Source: Sambucus nigra
Lineage: Eukaryota > Streptophyta > Magnoliopsida > Dipsacales > Adoxaceae
DNA length: 64,000 nt
Direction of reading: 5' to 3'
Assembly: GCA_949130495.1 (NCBI GenBank)
Contig: OX422207.1
Coordinates: 370,719,868 to 370,783,867 of the forward strand
Part shown: positions 59,893 through 64,000 of the stretch, piece by piece
Layout of the letters: every line of letters begins with the position of its first letter
Position numbering within the stretch: the stretch's first letter is position 1
Translations under genes and position numbers: made by a program
The notes under the pieces: generated by a model
Seen by the model: the letters and a program-made list of their open reading frames with translations, nothing else
The model's database searches: none
Told to the model about the DNA's origin: nothing

Positions 59893-61452
59893 TGACGCGG
59901 CTGAAAATGTGTCTCAGAAGTGCGTTCACTCTAGGCTCAAGTGTAAGCCTGTCGCTCAAGTAATAATCCCGATATGTCAGGTATCGAATCCACAAGAAAG
60001 AAGGACAACGGAGTTGTGACGACGGGACGAGAAGGAGAAATCGTAACTTTGACTCTACAAAGGAAAGGAAAAAATGGTTGGTTTTGAGATTGATTACAGC
60101 TAAATGCGATAATGCAAATGAGTAAAGATGCAACTAAATTAATCTACCGAAATGGAGAATGACTGATGATTTCAAAAACTTTTTTATTTTAACTAATGAG
60201 AAAAATAGGATGGAAAGGCAATCCCCCAACCCTAGTGTAGTACGGTGATAATGTTAATCATAAATTTATCCGATTGGTCAGACCCGTAATTTAGTACTCC
60301 TATACGAGGTTCAAGCCCGCGTCATACCTAATCTGAGGATGAGTAAATCGGTATCGCGATAATGACACTCAAGTTGTACTCTAAATCATCATGAGTACCC
60401 CAAGGTAAACGAGATATAAAGATCCACAATTATTATGTAATTACACAATACGATCAAAGTCAATCGTTAAATTCATCGGATTAACGTTATACACATGCAG
60501 TAACACATTAGGTTGGGTTCATGCATTCCAACCTTTTAAACCTAGCCGGACATGTTAAACTGAACGATGCATGAAATATTAACGTTGCATGCAAACAAAC
60601 TCATGATAACACTAGATCAATATACGTAAGGAAGTACTATGAACGCAGAAATTTATTCAAATCATACAGAAAAATTACCATGCAAGATAACTAATTATTA
60701 TAAAAAGAAAGTGTGAAGTATAACTTGAAAGAAAACCCGAAAATGTCTTGTTCTTGTAGCAATTAATCAAAGTAATGTTCCTAGATGTTTTGCTCCCTTT
60801 TTCTCTATCAAAAACTGCTCAAAATTATCTCAAACGGCTGTTCTTACTTTCCTACCTACGTTCCCTACTCTATTTTTAGAGTTTTTAACCTAATAGGATT
60901 CTTGGGAGCCAATCAGAATGGAGGAGAAATTTTGCGCGTCAGGTACCCCGAACCGGTTTGCCTGTATCCCAAACCGGTTCGCCCCCCAAACCGGTTCGCC
61001 CTTGGGTTCGCGAATGCTTGCTAGTTTGGGGTGCTTATTCAACACTTAGAATTTTTTTTTGCTTTCTTTCCTTTCTTCCTTGGATTTTTCTCCAACTTCA
61101 ACTGGTCATAACTCATCAACCGTAGCTCGGATTTGGGTACTGTTTCTTCCAGTATTCTTGTTGTTCCGAGATATTCAACTTTACGGTTGACTCCTCCTTC
61201 TGGATCTGGTTGAAAAATTACCAAAATGCCCTTGAAATTGCCTTCTTAGCTTTTCTTTCATTGTCTCGCTTTCTGTTTTGCGCTGCTTGCATAATTAACC
61301 TGTAAAACCAATAAGAGAAGCACGAAGCATGAAATACTTGCCAAAGAAGATTAGTAGCATGAATGTGTGTCAAATACATATAGGTTACATTACTCGGGTG
61401 CACAAATGCACTGAAATTCGGGGAATAAATATACAATATTTATGTCCAATCA
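59893..61452 (-). repeat. Athila outer (5') LTR
   Basis: From TGACGCGGCTG to TATGTCCAATCA, 1,560 bp, followed by the ATATG duplication. It lacks a short stretch present near 53,881 in the middle LTR. Confidence 0.92.
60944..61011. repeat. AACCGGTT palindrome array, Athila outer LTR
   Basis: Same array as 54,533-54,602, with one T-to-C change making the third word AAACCGGTTCG. Confidence 0.9.
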
Positions 61453-62410
61453 ATATGCGCAGCCTTGGCCATGATTCCTTCTGCATCGAATCGTTCACGT
61501 GGAAAACTTGATTTGTATGAAGGGCAGCCCCAGATTTTGAAAACTATCTATTTGAAGACCAATTTCCCTTCTATTTCAAATGATTTGATATATACTCAAT
61601 TGAAATATCCCTCTGACCGATTTTCGAAAGTTGAGAGTTATTTTATCTCTCTTCAAATCAAATCCCACTTCTTCTTCAAAATATTTTAAAACTTTTATCT
61701 ATGCTTGATCCAAAGTGTTTTTTATATAATTAATAGTGGATTCAATCAAATCTTTGTATTAGACTTTAACAATTCATTCTACGTATACTAAATTGATTTT
61801 ATCTTCTACTCTATTATCTAAAATGGGATGCATTCCGAGTTATTGGAGAGTTTGGAGAGTGCATGACTACAAAGAAGAGAATGTACTTATTTGTTCACAA
61901 AATGGAGCTTACGGTGGATTCTCATTAACTATAAAGGAGAGTTAAATGGCTCATAGGTAAATACACTATAGAGATTGTGTATAATTATTTTTCATATAGA
62001 AATGAATTTTGGAGTGCGTTGAGGTTTTTTTTACCCCTAGGTGGGATTTTTTAATTATACACCTTGTCTTGTGATTATTTTTGTACGTTTTATATTGGTT
62101 TATACACAATTGATCACATGGGTCATAGAGATCTAGTTTTCCTCTTATGAATTTGCCTAATATTTTATTTTAAGTATGTTAGATCTAGTTTCACCACTAG
62201 ATTAACTTAATTTTATCCCCGTGTGAGTTAATCAATTCATTTGAAAATCTTTTTATCAAATCAAGTGTTGAGAATTCAAAAATTGGAAGATATTTTGTAA
62301 AAATTTAAAAATTGACCTTAGGAAGCAATCACAAATATTCCCACTTTCACCCCCACCCCTCTATAGGTTTGTTGTAGGTGATTACTTAAGCATTGTACAC
62401 CCATTTCCTA
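61453..62410 (+). repeat. Copia 3' LTR, second part
   Basis: Aligns with 28,344-29,299 and continues 52,115-52,606. It ends at TTTCCTA, inferred from the 5' copy where the PBS follows at the same distance. Confidence 0.72.
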
Positions 62411-62658
62411 ATATTTAAAGAATAAATATAAGGCATTATTATAACCATGATTCTTACTTCAAAATGAACTAATAGACCTATACTAAAAACTAAATATCGT
62501 ACATGGTTTTAAGAATAAAACACCAACAATATCCCACTTAGTCTTAAGGTCATGTACCAATGCGCCTAACTTCTCACCCATTTACTCATCAATTTGTTGC
62601 CTAATTCTAGAAGGATTAAATGGATAAACCTATCACCCATTTATTTGATCTCTCAAAC
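62411..62658. other. Flank of the copia element; possible other copia fragment
   Basis: Contains AACACCAACAATATCCCACTT, a phrase resembling common plant copia LTR ends, but too little to classify. Confidence 0.3.
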
Positions 62659-62989
62659 TGTAATACCCCGTATTTTTGTGATATTTATTTATGGGATTAA
62701 TTGAATTAAATGTGTATTATTTGGAAATTAATCCGGATTAAAATACTAGCGAGATGCGAGTTGGTATTTAATTATAGTGTGCATATATGATTATATATGA
62801 ATATTGAATTATAAAATTTGTCGTGAGATTGAAATACGGCAATTTGGAAATTTTGTTGAGACGCGTGTAACAGTCGCGTCCGGAGTATATTTATTTTAAT
62901 TAAAAAGTGAATTTTATTTTTATTAACCGTATGGTCGTTTTGAGTGCGCCAACACGTCCGGAAGGATCGAAATAGTCAGAAAACACTAG

Positions 62990-63009
62990 CCGGGGGTTTA
63001 GTTTGGGTC
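62990..63009 (+). promoter_or_regulatory. Conserved U3 box in plus-strand LTR
   Basis: CCGGGGGTTTAGTTTGGGTC, 331 bp from the LTR start. It is the exact reverse complement of the boxes in the minus-strand LTRs. Confidence 0.5.
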
Positions 63010-63323
63010 CCAGGGCATTTTTAGGCCATACCGGCAACGTATAAGGGTAGTTTGGTAATTTTAGAATTTTGGGATTTTTGATTAACGAATTTTAGGAATT
63101 TTAAATGGAAAATTAAAAGACCCACTCACCCATTACAAGCCATTAACTCATTAGAGGGCTACGGGGGTTATGAGAATTAGCCCCAAAAGTTTCTAAGACA
63201 AACCCTAGCCTCCATTGCCACCATTAGAGAAGAGCTTGTAGAGGGAGAGAGAAGAGAGGAGAATTCTGCAGAGAGAGAGAGAGAGAAACTCATCAATTCA
63301 TCATCAAATTCAGAGATACACAT

Positions 63324-63332
63324 AAGGCAAGT
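63324..63332 (+). promoter_or_regulatory. Candidate GC-type splice donor in plus-strand LTR
   Basis: AAGGCAAGT 665 bp from the LTR start, after a purine-rich GA tract and ATCAATTCATCATC. Confidence 0.4.
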
Positions 63333-63779
63333 GGTTTAATTTCATTATTTTGCAGAGAATGCTCCTTCCATGCGTAGGAAATTCAAATAAATTGTATTGT
63401 TCTTGGAGTATGATGAAAACCCATTTAATTGGATGTAGAGATTTAAGAATCTATTAAGGAAATTGCATGTAGAACGTGATAGGATAATTAGTCAGATGAA
63501 AATACACCTTTTACATCATAAAATTGGATTTAGTTATGTCTATGAATGACTTGATTTTGCTAGGGTCATGTTCTTGAGATTTGAAAAATAAATGTTGGAG
63601 ATTTGATAATTTGATGTAGTTTAGGATGATTTGAACCCATATAAATGTTGTAATACGGTTGAAACATGTTTAGGAAGGATTAGATACTTGAAAAATTGTT
63701 GGAATGACATTTAGGTGAGATTAGAAGTGAAGAGAAGTTGGAAAAATGAGTTAAGGAAAATCTGGGCTCGAATCTGGCC

Positions 63780-63975
63780 ACTCGTTAGAAGACCTGCCCA
63801 GGTCGTTCGAACGAGCTCGTTCGAACGAGATTCTAACGAGTTAACAGTTTGACTTCTAACGAGAGGGATGTTCGTTCGATGACTTTCGTTCGAACGAGAT
63901 CTCGTTAGAAGGCCCAGTTCGTTCGAATGAACTCTCGTTCGAATAGCCTCGTTCGAACGAGACTTCTAACGAGTT
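63780..63975. repeat. TCGTTCGAACGA palindrome array
   Basis: Long version as in the 41.4-kb LTR: repeated CTCGTTCGAACGAG with ACTCGTTAGAA and TTCTAACGAGT arms. Confidence 0.9.
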
Positions 63976-64000
63976 GACAGTTTAGGGTTTTTAGCCTGTT

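Larger units (their letters stand above)
52607..61452 (-). mobile_element. Tandem Athila-like array, gag-protease only
   Basis: In minus orientation: a full LTR (59,893-61,452), PBS, gag-protease, non-coding 3' part, polypurine tract, a second full LTR (53,473-55,041), a second PBS, the 5' part of a second gag, and finally a 22-bp LTR remnant (52,607-52,628). The perfect duplication ATATG (52,602-52,606 and 61,453-61,457) brackets the whole, so it behaves as one insertion. Sequences immediately outside the two full LTRs do not match each other. No RT, RNase H or integrase is present. It sits inside the copia 3' LTR. Confidence 0.88.
16773..62410 (+). mobile_element. SIRE/Maximus-like copia element, shattered by nested insertions
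   Basis: Two interrupted LTR copies of matching net length (about 1.45 kb each) lie at 16,773-29,299 and 52,115-62,410. The first is followed by a Met-type PBS and copia gag remnants. The second is preceded by a GACAAAGGGGAGAT polypurine tract. This is the arrangement of a 5' and a 3' LTR of one plus-strand element. Possible flanking duplications are TTATT (16,768-16,772) and ATATT (62,411-62,415), a 4/5 match. Between the LTRs lie Tat, Tekay and other insertions. An alternative is two separate copies of the same family. Confidence 0.55.
62659..64000 (+). repeat. Tekay LTR, plus strand, cut by the window end
   Basis: Starts TGTAATACCCCGTATTTTTG and matches the reverse complement of the 33.6-kb and 41.4-kb LTRs through the palindrome array, so it is a third LTR of the same subfamily. 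Whether it is a 5' LTR or solo cannot be seen. A GA run lies at 63,270-63,287. Confidence 0.9.

Noticed and set aside
53473..61452. A simple single Athila element
   Set aside because: The 5-bp flanks at these edges do not match, whereas the wider interval 52,607-61,452 has a perfect ATATG duplication.

Overview
This window is intergenic DNA from a flowering plant with a large, repeat-filled genome, most likely a eudicot. The species cannot be named from the sequence. I see no host protein-coding gene, tRNA, rRNA or CRISPR array. Almost everything is LTR retrotransposon sequence: Ty3/gypsy chromovirus (Tekay/Del-like), Tat/Ogre-like and Athila-like elements, plus a Ty1/copia SIRE/Maximus-like element. 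There is also one small hAT-type DNA element and scattered microsatellites. Every coding region found is broken by stops or frameshifts.

Layout. 1-12,348 is a pile of Tekay-like pieces: a minus-strand LTR cut by the window edge (1-2,695), an inverted 283-bp LTR fragment (2,696-2,978), the chromodomain tail and 3' LTR of a plus-strand element (2,979-5,928) lodged in the integrase of a decayed minus-strand element (5,929-9,293), and that element's 5' LTR (9,294-12,348). 12,349-16,772 is old unassigned sequence carrying a 570-bp hAT element with an 8-bp target duplication.

16,773-62,410 is best read as one SIRE-like copia element blown apart by nested insertions. Its 5' LTR (16,773-29,299) holds an 11-kb LARD-like element (17,270-28,343), which itself holds a Tekay solo LTR (21,713-24,675). 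Its decayed gag (29,300-31,060) is hit by another solo LTR (31,061-32,491). A Tat-like element follows. It is split at its primer-binding site by a structurally complete 10.7-kb Tekay element (33,565-44,300), and its gag, protease, RT and RNase H remnants continue to 48,789. A truncated Tekay-like LTR (48,790-~51,460) and a deletion scar come next. The copia 3' LTR (52,115-62,410) is interrupted by a tandem Athila array (52,607-61,452). A further Tekay LTR on the plus strand starts at 62,659 and runs off the end.

Perfect target-site duplications support four LTR-element insertions (AGGTA, TTCCC, ATAAT, ATATG) and the hAT element (TCTTAGTC); the LARD has a 4/5 match. The most unusual signals are: (i) arrays of CpG-containing self-complementary words in nearly every LTR family, with a different word per lineage; (ii) a conserved GC-type splice-donor motif upstream of those arrays in Tekay-like LTRs, paired with a strong acceptor one base before the gag ATG; (iii) two unrelated retrotransposons inserted at almost the same base of the two copia LTRs; and (iv) an Athila tandem array whose outer LTR has shrunk to 22 bp. 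Identities and boundaries were judged by eye.
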